Origin: Chthoniobacteraceae bacterium
GTDB taxonomy: Bacteria > Verrucomicrobiota > Verrucomicrobiia > Chthoniobacterales > Chthoniobacteraceae
Assembly (NCBI GenBank): GCA_947449735.1
Contig: CANFTB010000015.1
Span: 1-64,000, forward strand
Reading direction: 5' to 3'
Length of the DNA: 64,000 bases
The notes beneath the pieces were generated by a model. That model searched no databases. It had not been told where the DNA came from and was given only the letters and a program-made list of their open reading frames with translations. Of this stretch, positions 1 to 7,607 are shown piece by piece. Position 1 is the first letter of the stretch; every line of letters starts with the position of its first letter. The translations under genes and the position numbers were made by a program.

Positions 1-463
1 GCGTGCCTATGGTTTTAGAAACTTTCAAAACTACCGCCTGCGAGTGATTGCTGCTTGCGGTTAATCACGCCCTTCCCCCCCGAATCAACAACCTGCCTCT
101 ATATTCAACTTACAACACACCCCTCCCCAAACTTTGGCGTAGACCCGGCCGTTTGCAAAACGCACCCTAACTTCGTTAAATACGTACTTCGTACAGAATA
201 TCGAAATCAGAAGGACTCTGCCGGAGTGAAATGCCTACTCAACTTTCTCTGCTAACTTCGTTAAATACGTACTTTCTGGGGTGTAGGCTGATGTCAAAAG
301 GCGCGTTCTCAGCGGCCCAAGACAACCTCGCAAAACCACGCGAAGACGTGATGTAAGTCCGAGAAGATCCACCTAGAAACTGGGGGACTTTTTCCCACTT
401 TCCTTTCCCTCTTGGCGGTTTCGAGTGGAAAAGCGCATCGCAAATAACTCAACCAAAAAGAGT
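1..463. other. Left-edge intergenic region with repeats, no gene recognised
   Basis: No convincing protein-coding gene is visible here; the short open frames have no recognisable composition or family. The stretch is more AT-rich than most of the window and holds a 23-bp direct repeat (167-189 and 252-274). A C-rich segment near 107-135 resembles 1861-1886 on the far side of the neighbouring pseudopilin gene. With the transposase remnant at 1383-1655 this looks like an eroded insertion site beside a tRNA gene, which is an inference. Confidence 0.4.
167..274. repeat. Pair of 23-bp direct repeats
   Basis: The 23-base sequence that begins CTAACTTCGTTAAATACGTA and ends CTT occurs exactly at 167-189 and at 252-274, a period of 85 bp. 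Each copy contains the self-complementary hexamer TACGTA. They lie in non-coding DNA next to tRNA-Gly. They may be duplicated element ends or regulatory repeats; the sequence does not decide. Confidence 0.7.
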
Positions 464-537
464 TGGAGCGGGTGAAGGGAATCGAACCCTCGTATGCAGC
501 TTGGGAAGCTGCCGTTCTGCCATTGAACTACACCCGC
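464..537 (-). tRNA. tRNA-Gly (anticodon CCC)
   Basis: Read on the minus strand this folds as a full cloverleaf. The acceptor stem is GCGGGTG paired with CACCCGC, the anticodon stem GCAGC/GCTGC encloses the loop TTCCCAA (anticodon CCC), and the T arm has GGTTCGATTCC. The 3' CCA is encoded (464-466 on the plus strand read TGG). It decodes GGG glycine codons. Confidence 0.95.
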
Positions 538-636
538 TTTTTTATTCGTCACACTCAAACTTGCTAACCATTGCAACGGACCACACCCATCCCAAAACTA
601 CGAATGTATTGGCCCATGCAGCGCTACACACGCTTC

Positions 637-1266
637 TCAGTACCAAGAGAGGATACCAGGTGCAAAGCTATTTTTGGTGCTCGAACACTGGTCTTTCCCA
701 AGCGAGTACACACCAACTCCGCCAGGGATCGGCTTCCATACATCGTCCTGCGTGTCTCCTGGCGTCGTCATGTGGAACTTCAATTTGTCCCCTGAGTATT
801 TCAACGTCCCGTCGTAATCTCCGTCCACACAGATGCCAAGGGTATAGCCCCACGGGTCGAACAATCCGCCGTCGGTTGATAGCCCGCTACTCCACGCCCC
901 AGCCGAGTTCTTCCTGGCAGTCTTGTTCTCATAATAGACGGTGTTTCGTGGATTAACATCAGGCTTTTTGCCTCCCAGTGCCAATAAAACCTCGTTGTTG
1001 CCGCTGCTTTCGGTGGTCGGCTCGTACGGCATGTCGTCCTTCTTAATCGAAGGAACCGGATATTTGGAATAGTCAGTGTAAAACGCCTTAATAGCGGTAG
1101 ATAGGCCCGCGCAATCATTTCTGGCCTGAGCGCTGCGCGCCTGACTCCGGATGGCGCCGGCGCCGTTGACAGCCAGGCTCATCAGGATTCCAAGAATGGT
1201 GATTACAACGAGGAGTTCCACCAAAGTGAAGCCACCCGCGTTCCGGACTCGATTACTTTTGTTCAT
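637..1266 (-). CDS. Type IV/type II-like pseudopilin (prepilin N-terminal methylation motif)
   Basis: The 209-residue product starts with a short basic leader ending in Gly-Gly, followed by the FTLVELLVVITILGIL prepilin core, i.e. the cleavage/methylation site plus hydrophobic helix of type IV pilins and GspG/GspH pseudopilins. The C-terminal part is unusual and has FDPWGY and a terminal SLGKD-type segment reminiscent of GspG calcium-loop regions. The start at 1266 puts the prepilin motif at residue 13; the frame stays open upstream but that DNA is transposase debris in another frame. A perfect 14-bp palindrome abuts the start. It stands alone, between two tRNA genes and far from the gspF/gspG genes at 34-37 kb, so its secretion or pilus partner is unknown. 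Confidence 0.85.
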   Translation of the reverse strand: MNKSNRVRNAGGFTLVELLVVITILGILMSLAVNGAGAIRSQARSAQARNDCAGLSTAIKAFYTDYSKYPVPSIKKDDMPYEPTTESSGNNEVLLALGGKKPDVNPRNTVYYENKTARKNSAGAWSSGLSTDGGLFDPWGYTLGICVDGDYDGTLKYSGDKLKFHMTTPGDTQDDVWKPIPGGVGVYSLGKDQCSSTKNSFAPGILSWY

Positions 1267-1280
1267 TGGGAGTACTCCCA
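1267..1280 (-). promoter_or_regulatory. 14-bp perfect palindrome at the pseudopilin ribosome-binding position
   Basis: TGGGAGTACTCCCA is its own reverse complement and directly abuts the ATG at 1266. The half GGGAG would be the Shine-Dalgarno-like element, so it could be hidden in a self-complementary leader or could be a dimeric-protein operator. Position and symmetry are seen directly; function is inferred. Confidence 0.4.
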
Positions 1281-1382
1281 GCTTAATTCCGTCAGACCTG
1301 TTTGACAACGCATTTGGCCACCTTCCCTCAGTGGCCATGAAGTGGGGCCAGAGCTTTTTGTGGTTGCTCGCGAGTAGTGGAC

Positions 1383-1655
1383 ACCCGAGGGGGTAAGATA
1401 AAGATTTCCGCACTGGAAGAAAATGACTATTCGGCAGGTGACGAATGCTCGAAGGCCTGTGCCTGCGCTCTTGATCGCCCGGGAGCGGTCCTTGAGTTCT
1501 TCGCTCACCGCATTGGCGATGCGGCTTTGACATAGCAGAGAATCTCCCGCCAGTGTTCGTCAATGAGCAGGCTGCTTTCCAAGCGGCTCCAGTCGTCTGC
1601 TAAACCCCGCTTTGCTCCTGCCTCGTGGAGGAACTCAACCGCGCCGGAGAAGAAT
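1383..1655 (-). pseudogene. Frameshifted remnant of an ISL3-family transposase C-terminus
   Basis: Two minus-strand frames together look like the end of an ISL3 (IS204/IS1001-type) transposase. The upstream frame reads WSRLESSLLIDEHWREILCY. The next frame reads SRIANAVSEELKDRSRAIKS and continues into GLRAFVTCRIVIFFQCGNLY. This corresponds to the family pattern of a helical linker, then an N-A-V-x-E-x-L-(N/K)-x-(K/R)-x-(Q/R)-x-I-K segment and a Gly-Phe/Leu-Arg block ending in the FxCG element. A frameshift around 1525-1545 separates the halves, and the catalytic DDE region is missing. The family match is from memory of the motif, not a search. Confidence 0.5.
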
Positions 1656-1995
1656 TACTCACAGCGGCTTACTTTCTCGCGAGCTCCTCAGGAGTCACGC
1701 TTCAATTGTAACTCGAGATCAAGACAACACATCGCGTCTGTCGATCCCCAAAGAATCCAGTCCATCCGTCCAATGTCGAAGACAGGGGCAAAACCTACCG
1801 CCTACGGGGGATCGTTGCCTCCGGATGGAGCCACCGCTCACCCCTTTGAATCAACCTTAAACTTGCAACACACCCTCCCCTAAGCTTTATCGAAAACCCC
1901 TCGCTGGAGGGTGATGCCCGGCGGTAGAACGACACTGACAGAAGTAGAGCTACCGACAAGGCTACCGTCGAACCATCAGCCGTTGATTCAGAGCA
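1656..1995. other. Intergenic region with no recognised gene
   Basis: Between the transposase remnant and tRNA-Cys I see no supported gene. Positions 1861-1886 (an AACTTGCAACACACCC-like stretch followed by TCCCC and AAGCTTT) are close to 107-135, giving an imperfect repeat that flanks the pseudopilin/transposase-remnant segment. Confidence 0.35.
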
Positions 1996-2069
1996 TGGAG
2001 GCGGGGGCGGGAATCGAACCCGCGGTAGAGCTTTTGCAGAGCTCGGCCTTACCACTTGGCGACCCCGCC
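1996..2069 (-). tRNA. tRNA-Cys (anticodon GCA)
   Basis: On the minus strand the acceptor stem GGCGGGG pairs with CCCCGCC. The anticodon stem GAGCT/AGCTC encloses CTGCAAA (anticodon GCA), and the T arm is GGTTCGATTCC. The 3' CCA is encoded (1996-1998). All positions fit a functional cysteine tRNA. Confidence 0.95.
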
Positions 2070-2088
2070 GCGATACAAGGTGCGAACG

Positions 2089-2115
2089 ATAATAGGCAGC
2101 GGAGCTCCGAGTCAA
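2089..2115 (-). promoter_or_regulatory. Possible sigma-70 promoter of tRNA-Cys
   Basis: On the minus strand a TTGACT box (2110-2115) is followed after 15 bp by TATTAT (2089-2094), about 20 bp before the tRNA 5' end. The boxes are close to consensus but the spacer is shorter than the usual 17 bp. Confidence 0.35.
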
Positions 2116-2222
2116 TTGCCACCGCACATCCATCCGAAGAAAAAAACAGCTACCCCTGCGTACCCAACCCCCGGTGCCGTCAAAAACACAGCTTACAGAA
2201 CCGTCCCCCTGCAAGGGTTCAC

Positions 2223-3890
2223 TCACCTCCAGGGCACCACCATTTCTGTAAATGGAAAGACATACGCCTGCAGGTACACGAGGACTGAAATCAACACCGC
2301 CAGAACCAGGCTGTGCCAGAAAACGTACCTCAAAATCGCCCCCTCCTGCCCAAACCATCCCGTGGCCGTACTCGCAACGACAATGCTCTGCGCGTCCACC
2401 ATCTTGCCCATCACCCCCCCGGAACTGTTAGCAGCGCACATCAATATGGGACTGATCGAAAGTTGCTGGGCGGTAACTTTCTGCAACGAACCAAACAACA
2501 CGTTAGACGCGGTGTCGGAACCGGTGAGGGCGACGCCAAGCCATCCGAGAAGGGTTCCAAAAAACGGATAGAAGGCACCAGTATGCGCAAGCGCAAGCCC
2601 CAGGGTGGCGTCTCCGCCCGAGTACTTTGTTACATTGCCCAACGCAAGCATCGCCACAATGGTCAGCAACGAGTATCGCAGGCGCCAGGCGTTGCGCAGA
2701 TAGATCCCCAGAAGCCGAACCGGCCCAAAGCCCATCAAGGACCCCGACAGCAAAGCGGCGATCAGAATCCCCGTGCCCGTCGCGGAGAGATAGTTCAATT
2801 TGAAGACGGCCGGCTCCAGAGGCGCTCCTGCGGGCGCCACCGGGGGCATGCGCTGGACCAGCCCGTGCAGGTTCGCCACCGGAAACTTGGGTGATGCGAT
2901 CCCGTCCAGGAACTCCTTCGTTTGGGGCAGCCCCCAGCAGAGGATGAAAAGGGTGAGAATTCCCCAGGGCAGCCAGGCCTCGACAATCCTCGGTCCGGAA
3001 AGCAAATCTCCAAGCAGAGCCCCTTCTTTCTCAGTCACCTCCACAAGCACTCCCTCCTCCAGTTTCATTGTGGAGCGCGGCTTCCAAATGCGGAGAAAAA
3101 CGACACAGCATAGGATTGAAGATGCTCCCGAGACTATGTCTACAAGCCATGGTCCGTGCAAATTTGAAACCGCATACTGCGGCACCGCGAAAGCAATCCC
3201 TGCCACAAAGGCGACCGGCCAGACGCCGGAGGCCGCCCTCCAGCCTGCAAAAGCCCACACGATCCAACACGGAATCACTAAGGAAAAGAACGGCAGCTGC
3301 CTGCCGACCATCGCCGAGAGCGAATGCACGTCGAGCCCGGTCACCTGCTCGAGGGTTGTGATCGGGATCCCAAGAGACCCGAACGCCACAGGAGCGGTGT
3401 TTGCGATGAGCGAAAGTCCGGACGCATGCAGTGGCTTGAATCCGAGCTGGATTAGAATCGCCGCGGTGATCGCGACAGGGGTTCCAAATCCCGCCATTCC
3501 CTCCAAGAAAGCACCGAAGCAAAACGAAACCAGAATCAGCTGGATCCTCGCGTCGGGAGTCACCTGCGCGAGGCTCGCCCTGAGCACGTCAAAGAGCCCC
3601 TTCTCAACAGTCAACTGATAGAGGAACAAAACGTTGAGGATGATCCACCCGATCGGAAACAGGCCGAAAAGCGCGCCATACAGGGTCGTCGCGGCCGCCA
3701 TTGAAACGGGCATTCTATTCACCCCGACAGCGATCACCAGCGCCGACGCGAGCGAGGCAAACGCCGCGATGTGGATTCGGATATGAAACACCGCCATCGC
3801 GACCAAAAGCAGCACGATGGGAACCGCAGCAACGGCAGTCGAAAGAAATGGGTTGTTGAAAGCGTCGTAGTTCTGTTGCCAAGGGGTCAT
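2223..3890 (-). CDS. lldP: L-lactate permease
   Basis: A 555-residue integral membrane protein of the LctP/LldP family that takes up lactate (and often glycolate) by proton symport in the inner membrane. It shows the full family length, a dozen or more hydrophobic segments, and the conserved stretches FGAFLEGMAGFGTPVAITAA (about residues 125-145), SLGIPITTLEQVTGLD, and near the C-terminus GSDTASNVLFGSLQ and ANSSGGVMGKM. The start at 3890 leaves the expected short N-terminus before the first transmembrane helix. It is a single gene between tRNA-Cys and tRNA-Arg, with no lactate dehydrogenase beside it. The larC gene near 55 kb, for a nickel-pincer cofactor used by lactate racemase, is a possible distant functional link. 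Confidence 0.95.
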   Translation of the reverse strand: MTPWQQNYDAFNNPFLSTAVAAVPIVLLLVAMAVFHIRIHIAAFASLASALVIAVGVNRMPVSMAAATTLYGALFGLFPIGWIILNVLFLYQLTVEKGLFDVLRASLAQVTPDARIQLILVSFCFGAFLEGMAGFGTPVAITAAILIQLGFKPLHASGLSLIANTAPVAFGSLGIPITTLEQVTGLDVHSLSAMVGRQLPFFSLVIPCWIVWAFAGWRAASGVWPVAFVAGIAFAVPQYAVSNLHGPWLVDIVSGASSILCCVVFLRIWKPRSTMKLEEGVLVEVTEKEGALLGDLLSGPRIVEAWLPWGILTLFILCWGLPQTKEFLDGIASPKFPVANLHGLVQRMPPVAPAGAPLEPAVFKLNYLSATGTGILIAALLSGSLMGFGPVRLLGIYLRNAWRLRYSLLTIVAMLALGNVTKYSGGDATLGLALAHTGAFYPFFGTLLGWLGVALTGSDTASNVLFGSLQKVTAQQLSISPILMCAANSSGGVMGKMVDAQSIVVASTATGWFGQEGAILRYVFWHSLVLAVLISVLVYLQAYVFPFTEMVVPWR

Positions 3891-3973
3891 GGAGCACTTT
3901 CAGAAAAAACGATCAGCACGAGGCGCGCGAGAACTTTGCGACTCCCGGAGTCGGCCCGATCCGGGGAGGGGCG

Positions 3974-4047
3974 CGCGCCCGACTGGATTCGAACCAGTGA
4001 CCGACGGATTAGAAATCCGTTGCTCTATCCAACTGAGCTACGGGCGC
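3974..4047 (-). tRNA. tRNA-Arg (anticodon TCT)
   Basis: Minus-strand cloverleaf with acceptor GCGCCCG/CGGGCGC, D arm TAGCTCAGTTGGATAGAGCA, anticodon stem ACGGA/TCCGT enclosing TTTCTAA (anticodon TCT), and T arm GGTTCGAATCC. The discriminator is G and the CCA is not encoded, unlike the other two tRNAs in the window. Confidence 0.95.
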
Positions 4048-4186
4048 AACGAGCCACCTTTTTCAACGTTGGGAGCCGTGCCCGCAAGCCTGAAGCTTGC
4101 GACTGGGCAAGGGCGCCAGGATCGACAGGTGAAACCATGAACCGATCCGGTCGGTCACTCGTTCCCATTCTCTGAGACGCCTTCAC

Positions 4187-4215
4187 TTGACAGCAGGCCC
4201 TCCATCGAGTTTGAT
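4187..4215 (+). promoter_or_regulatory. Candidate sigma-70 promoter upstream of rplI
   Basis: A perfect TTGACA (4187-4192), a 17-bp spacer and TTTGAT (4210-4215, four of six consensus bases) lie about 85 bp upstream of the rplI start. It would drive rplI and possibly dnaB and the acyltransferase gene. Confidence 0.45.
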
Positions 4216-4300
4216 GTTCGACCCGCTCCGGACTGGAACCATTTTTCCAGCGCCGTCTGCGGAGCAGAAAACACGCTTTCACCTCAGACTCCTCACTTTT

Positions 4301-4864
4301 ATGGCCACCACGGAAGTTATCCTCACTGAAAAAATTGAAGCTCTCGGCGCCGAGGCGGACGTTGTGAAGGTTCGCGCCGGTTTTGCGCGCAATTTTCTCA
4401 TCCCCACCGGGAAGGCCCTCGAAGTCACGCCGGCCACACTGCGCCGCTTGAACCTTCTGAAGGCCAAGAGGGCAGAGCGCGAAGCCCGCGAACTGAATGA
4501 AGCTCAGGACCTCTCCCGGAAAATCAGCAAGCTCAAGCTCCAAATGGAACTGGAGACTGGCGATACCGGCCGTGCCTTCGGTTCGATCACCACGTCCGAC
4601 ATCGCCGAACGCTTGAAAGCCGAGCTCGGTGGAAAAATTTCGATCGATCGCCACCGCATCCAACTGGAGCGGCCTATCAAGGAGAGCGGTTCTCATGAGC
4701 TCATCGTAAAGCTGCACCACGACGTCTCCGCGACGCTGCACCTCACGGTGAAGGCGAAGGGAACTGCGGATGTCGAAGGCCATTCCGAGGCCGCTTCCCA
4801 TGATTCCGAGGAGCGTCCCGCCGGCGGATACAAGGCGAAGGCTAAGGCCCGCCACCAGGAATAA
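4301..4864 (+). CDS. rplI: 50S ribosomal protein L9 (bL9)
   Basis: A 187-residue bL9. The N-terminal rRNA-binding domain carries the family signature around VVKVRAGFARNFLIPTGKAL (residues 21-40), followed by the long connecting helix (to about 95) and the C-terminal domain (about 95-150). The start at 4301 gives the canonical MATTEVILTEKI beginning; a longer upstream reading has no family support. The protein exceeds the usual about 150 residues because of an acidic/Ala/Lys-rich tail of about 35 residues. No Shine-Dalgarno sequence precedes it. dnaB follows, a widespread gene order, separated by a terminator-like hairpin. Confidence 0.96.
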   Translation: MATTEVILTEKIEALGAEADVVKVRAGFARNFLIPTGKALEVTPATLRRLNLLKAKRAEREARELNEAQDLSRKISKLKLQMELETGDTGRAFGSITTSDIAERLKAELGGKISIDRHRIQLERPIKESGSHELIVKLHHDVSATLHLTVKAKGTADVEGHSEAASHDSEERPAGGYKAKAKARHQE

Positions 4865-4948
4865 TCCTTCAAGGTTGGTGCGTTCTCTCGGAAGGCCCCT
4901 CTCTTTGTCGAACGGTTTTAACGTCGCGGGAACGTAGCTCCCGAAAAT

Positions 4949-4978
4949 GGAGGTGGCGCCAAACCACCTCCGTTTTTT
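4949..4978 (+). terminator. Rho-independent terminator/attenuator abutting the dnaB start
   Basis: GGAGGTGG (4949-4956), loop CGCCAAA, CCACCTCC (4964-4971), then G and six T. The eight-base stem is perfect and the T tract runs straight into the dnaB ATG at 4979. It should end rplI transcripts or attenuate read-through into dnaB. Confidence 0.75.
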
Positions 4979-6436
4979 ATGTCCACCGACACCCCAATCA
5001 AGAAGCGCAAGCGCGACGACAAGGCCGGTGATAAGGCGGACCTGTTTGCCAAGGCGCTGCAGCAGCCGGACGTACATCGGATGCTCCCCCAGTCGCCCGA
5101 GGCGGAGCTGGGCGTGCTCTCCAGCTACCTGCTCGCCCCGCGTGAAGTTGGCGGCATCTGCGCGGAAAAGAAGATCTCGGGCGACCACTTTCACATTCCC
5201 GCCCACTCAGTTCTCTTTGATCTTCTGGAGGGCATGTGGACAGCCAACCAGCCCATCGACTTCATCACGGTCACGCAGCTGCTCAGGGACCGCCAGCTGC
5301 TGGAGCAAGTCGGCGGCCCGCCGTTCATCACACACCTGTTCACCTATCTTCCAACCGCGGCGAACGTAAGCTACTACCTCGACGCGGTCATCGACAAGTA
5401 CACTCTGCGGCGCATCATCCGCGTGTGCACGGAGTTCGCCGCCCGGAGCTACGACGAGCAGGGCGGGGTCCGCACTCTTCTGGACGAGGTTGAGGCGAAA
5501 ATTTACGACATTGCTAAGGGCCAGTTTCAGGAGAACACCTTTGTACTCAGAGACACCGTTATGGAGGCCATCTCCGCGGTTCAGGGTTTGTTTGAGAGAC
5601 GCGGAGGGATCTCGGGAATTTCAACGGGCTTCGCCAAGCTGGACCAGATGACCGACGGCCTGCACGGCGCCGAAATGATCGTCATCGCGGCGCGCCCCTC
5701 GATGGGGAAGACAGCGTTCGCGATGAACATTGCGGAACACATGGCGATCGAACTCAACAAGCCGGTAGCAGTTTTCTCTCTGGAAATGAGCGCGATGCAG
5801 CTCATTCAGCGGCTTCTGTGCTCGATGGCCAGGATCGACCTTTCGCGCCTGAGAAACGGGTTTCTTTCCGATCGCGATTTTCCCGCGCTCACCGGGGCCG
5901 GAGCGCGCGTGACCCAGTCGAAGCTTTTCATCGACGACACCGCCGGGCTGAGCATTCTCGAGTTGCGGGCGAAGGCCCGGCGCCTCAAGAGCCAGCACGA
6001 TATTCAAGCCATCTTCATCGACTACCTCCAGCTATTGCGATCCACCAGCAGGAAGGCGCAGGACAACCGGCAGATTGAAATCGCCGAAATCTCGAGCGGC
6101 CTCAAGGCCCTCGCAAAAGAACTCAACATCCCCGTCATCGTCCTCGCGCAGCTCAACCGGAATCCCGAAAGCCGTACTGGAGAAAGCAAGGGCCGGCCGC
6201 GCCTAAGCGACTTGCGTGAATCGGGGAGCATTGAACAAGACGCGGATCTTGTGGGCCTTCTCGTCCGCGAAGAATACTACGCTGAGAGCGACGACGACAA
6301 AAGGGAGTCCGAGGGAAAGGCGACGCTCATCATCGCCAAGCAGCGCAATGGACCCGTTGGTGACGTCGAGCTCACGTTCCGCAAGGAGTTCACCCGTTTC
6401 GAAACCCGCGCAGCCCCAACCGGGGGCGACAGTTAA
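4979..6436 (+). CDS. dnaB: Replicative DNA helicase DnaB
   Basis: A 485-residue hexameric 5'-3' helicase that unwinds the replication fork and recruits primase. The N-terminal DnaB domain runs from about residue 37 (LPQSPEAELGVL) to 140. The RecA-like ATPase domain has Walker A ARPSMGKTA at about 238-246, a Walker B segment ending in FIDYLQLL, and the late SDLRESGSIEQDAD motif. The first ATG at 4979 falls directly after the T tract of a hairpin, so this start would make a nearly leaderless mRNA if transcribed downstream of the terminator. Met36, just before LPQSPEAE, is an alternative start. The acyltransferase gene follows after 27 bp. Confidence 0.95.
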   Translation: MSTDTPIKKRKRDDKAGDKADLFAKALQQPDVHRMLPQSPEAELGVLSSYLLAPREVGGICAEKKISGDHFHIPAHSVLFDLLEGMWTANQPIDFITVTQLLRDRQLLEQVGGPPFITHLFTYLPTAANVSYYLDAVIDKYTLRRIIRVCTEFAARSYDEQGGVRTLLDEVEAKIYDIAKGQFQENTFVLRDTVMEAISAVQGLFERRGGISGISTGFAKLDQMTDGLHGAEMIVIAARPSMGKTAFAMNIAEHMAIELNKPVAVFSLEMSAMQLIQRLLCSMARIDLSRLRNGFLSDRDFPALTGAGARVTQSKLFIDDTAGLSILELRAKARRLKSQHDIQAIFIDYLQLLRSTSRKAQDNRQIEIAEISSGLKALAKELNIPVIVLAQLNRNPESRTGESKGRPRLSDLRESGSIEQDADLVGLLVREEYYAESDDDKRESEGKATLIIAKQRNGPVGDVELTFRKEFTRFETRAAPTGGDS

Positions 6437-6463
6437 ACCGGGGGGCCGACCCCGTAAAAAGTC

Positions 6464-7441
6464 ATGCATCCCTCCGCAGCGGACTTTGAGCGACCAGACT
6501 CTCTGATCAACACGCTCGCAGTTCCTTGCGCGCACGCCGACCCGATTTGCAGCCGCTCGGAGTGGCAGTTTGCATTCCATAAAATCTTCGCCCCGAAACG
6601 CGCGCTGCATCTGCGACAAGACAGACAGAACATCCTGGCTCTCGCGGAGTGGGACCATCCATCGGTGGGACCTCTGTTGGAGCCAATCGAGGCGCACTGG
6701 TTTTTCAGCAGGTCCCTCATGGGCCCCTCCCCCGAGGTCCTTCTCGAGGAGCTCCTTTCGGACCTGGAACGCGAGGACCGCCGCCCGAGCATCGCCCTCG
6801 GCGGAATGGACTTGGAAGACCCCCTTATTCCGCGACTGGTCCGGCTGCTGGGGCGGCACTACAGCGTGGGCTGCCTCGACCCGATCCTGTTCCGTACCGC
6901 TTCGCTGATGTCCGGCCCCGACGGCTTTCTTTCAAGACGTTCCCGAAAGTTCAGAGAAAACATCCGGCGCGCGGTGAAGAAAGGGAACCAGGCTGGAATC
7001 ACCTTCGAGCGCTGCATCCCAACAGACGAGGCATCGGCGGCAACCGCCTTCGCAAGAATGACTGCAGTGGAACAGACCAGCTGGAAGGGAATCGAACAAT
7101 GCGGCATGACGGAAGAACCCTACCTTGCGTTCTACCGCGACCTTTTCCTGCGCATGTCGGCCAACGGCATCGCCCGCGCGATATTCGCCCGCCACGAAGA
7201 CAGGGACATTGGTTTCGTAATGGGAGGCGTGGCGGGCCAGTCCTACCGCGGACAGCAATTCAGCTACGCCGCCGAGTGGGCGCCTTTCGGGATCGGCAAC
7301 CTTCTGCAATGGGAAATGATACAGTGGCTTTGCGAGTGCGGGGTCGCCCGGTACGACATGGGCTCGATTTTGGATTATAAGGTACACTGGACCGAGATGG
7401 AATTTAAAAGTCATCTTCTCGTCTGGCGCCCAAAGAACTGA
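6464..7441 (+). CDS. GNAT-superfamily acyltransferase of the FemAB/CelD-like type
   Basis: A 325-residue cytoplasmic protein. The second half matches the Acetyltransf_6 (BioF2/CelD-like) pattern: a basic SRRSRKFRENIRRAVKKG segment near residues 150-170, then a domain with GIARAIFARHEDRDIGFVMG and the terminal tyrosine-rich QFSYAAEW and YDMGSILDYK blocks. Such proteins acylate sugars or amino acids, often in polysaccharide or cell-wall synthesis; the substrate cannot be read here. It follows dnaB closely, but the sugar transferase gene just downstream on the other strand suggests an envelope role, which is inference. Confidence 0.75.
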   Translation: MHPSAADFERPDSLINTLAVPCAHADPICSRSEWQFAFHKIFAPKRALHLRQDRQNILALAEWDHPSVGPLLEPIEAHWFFSRSLMGPSPEVLLEELLSDLEREDRRPSIALGGMDLEDPLIPRLVRLLGRHYSVGCLDPILFRTASLMSGPDGFLSRRSRKFRENIRRAVKKGNQAGITFERCIPTDEASAATAFARMTAVEQTSWKGIEQCGMTEEPYLAFYRDLFLRMSANGIARAIFARHEDRDIGFVMGGVAGQSYRGQQFSYAAEWAPFGIGNLLQWEMIQWLCECGVARYDMGSILDYKVHWTEMEFKSHLLVWRPKN

Positions 7442-7607
7442 GAGCAACGCCGCAGGCATCGTTTGGAAGTCGGGGGTATCCCCGCCGCCCTCCCTCACCA
7501 TCGGACGTACGGTTCCGTAGCACAGCACACCCTTCCGGCTCAGAAACGTTCCCCTGCGATCATCGCTTTTAAGGAAACTTCAGGCTGACTGGGGCTGCCC
7601 ACAGATT

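Noticed and set aside
55..255. Short plus-strand frame at the left edge
   Set aside because: No recognisable product, overlaps the direct repeats, and lacks any start signal.
464..2069. Integrated island with tRNA attachment sites
   Set aside because: I did not find a duplicated tRNA 3' end or an integrase, so an att-type island cannot be claimed.
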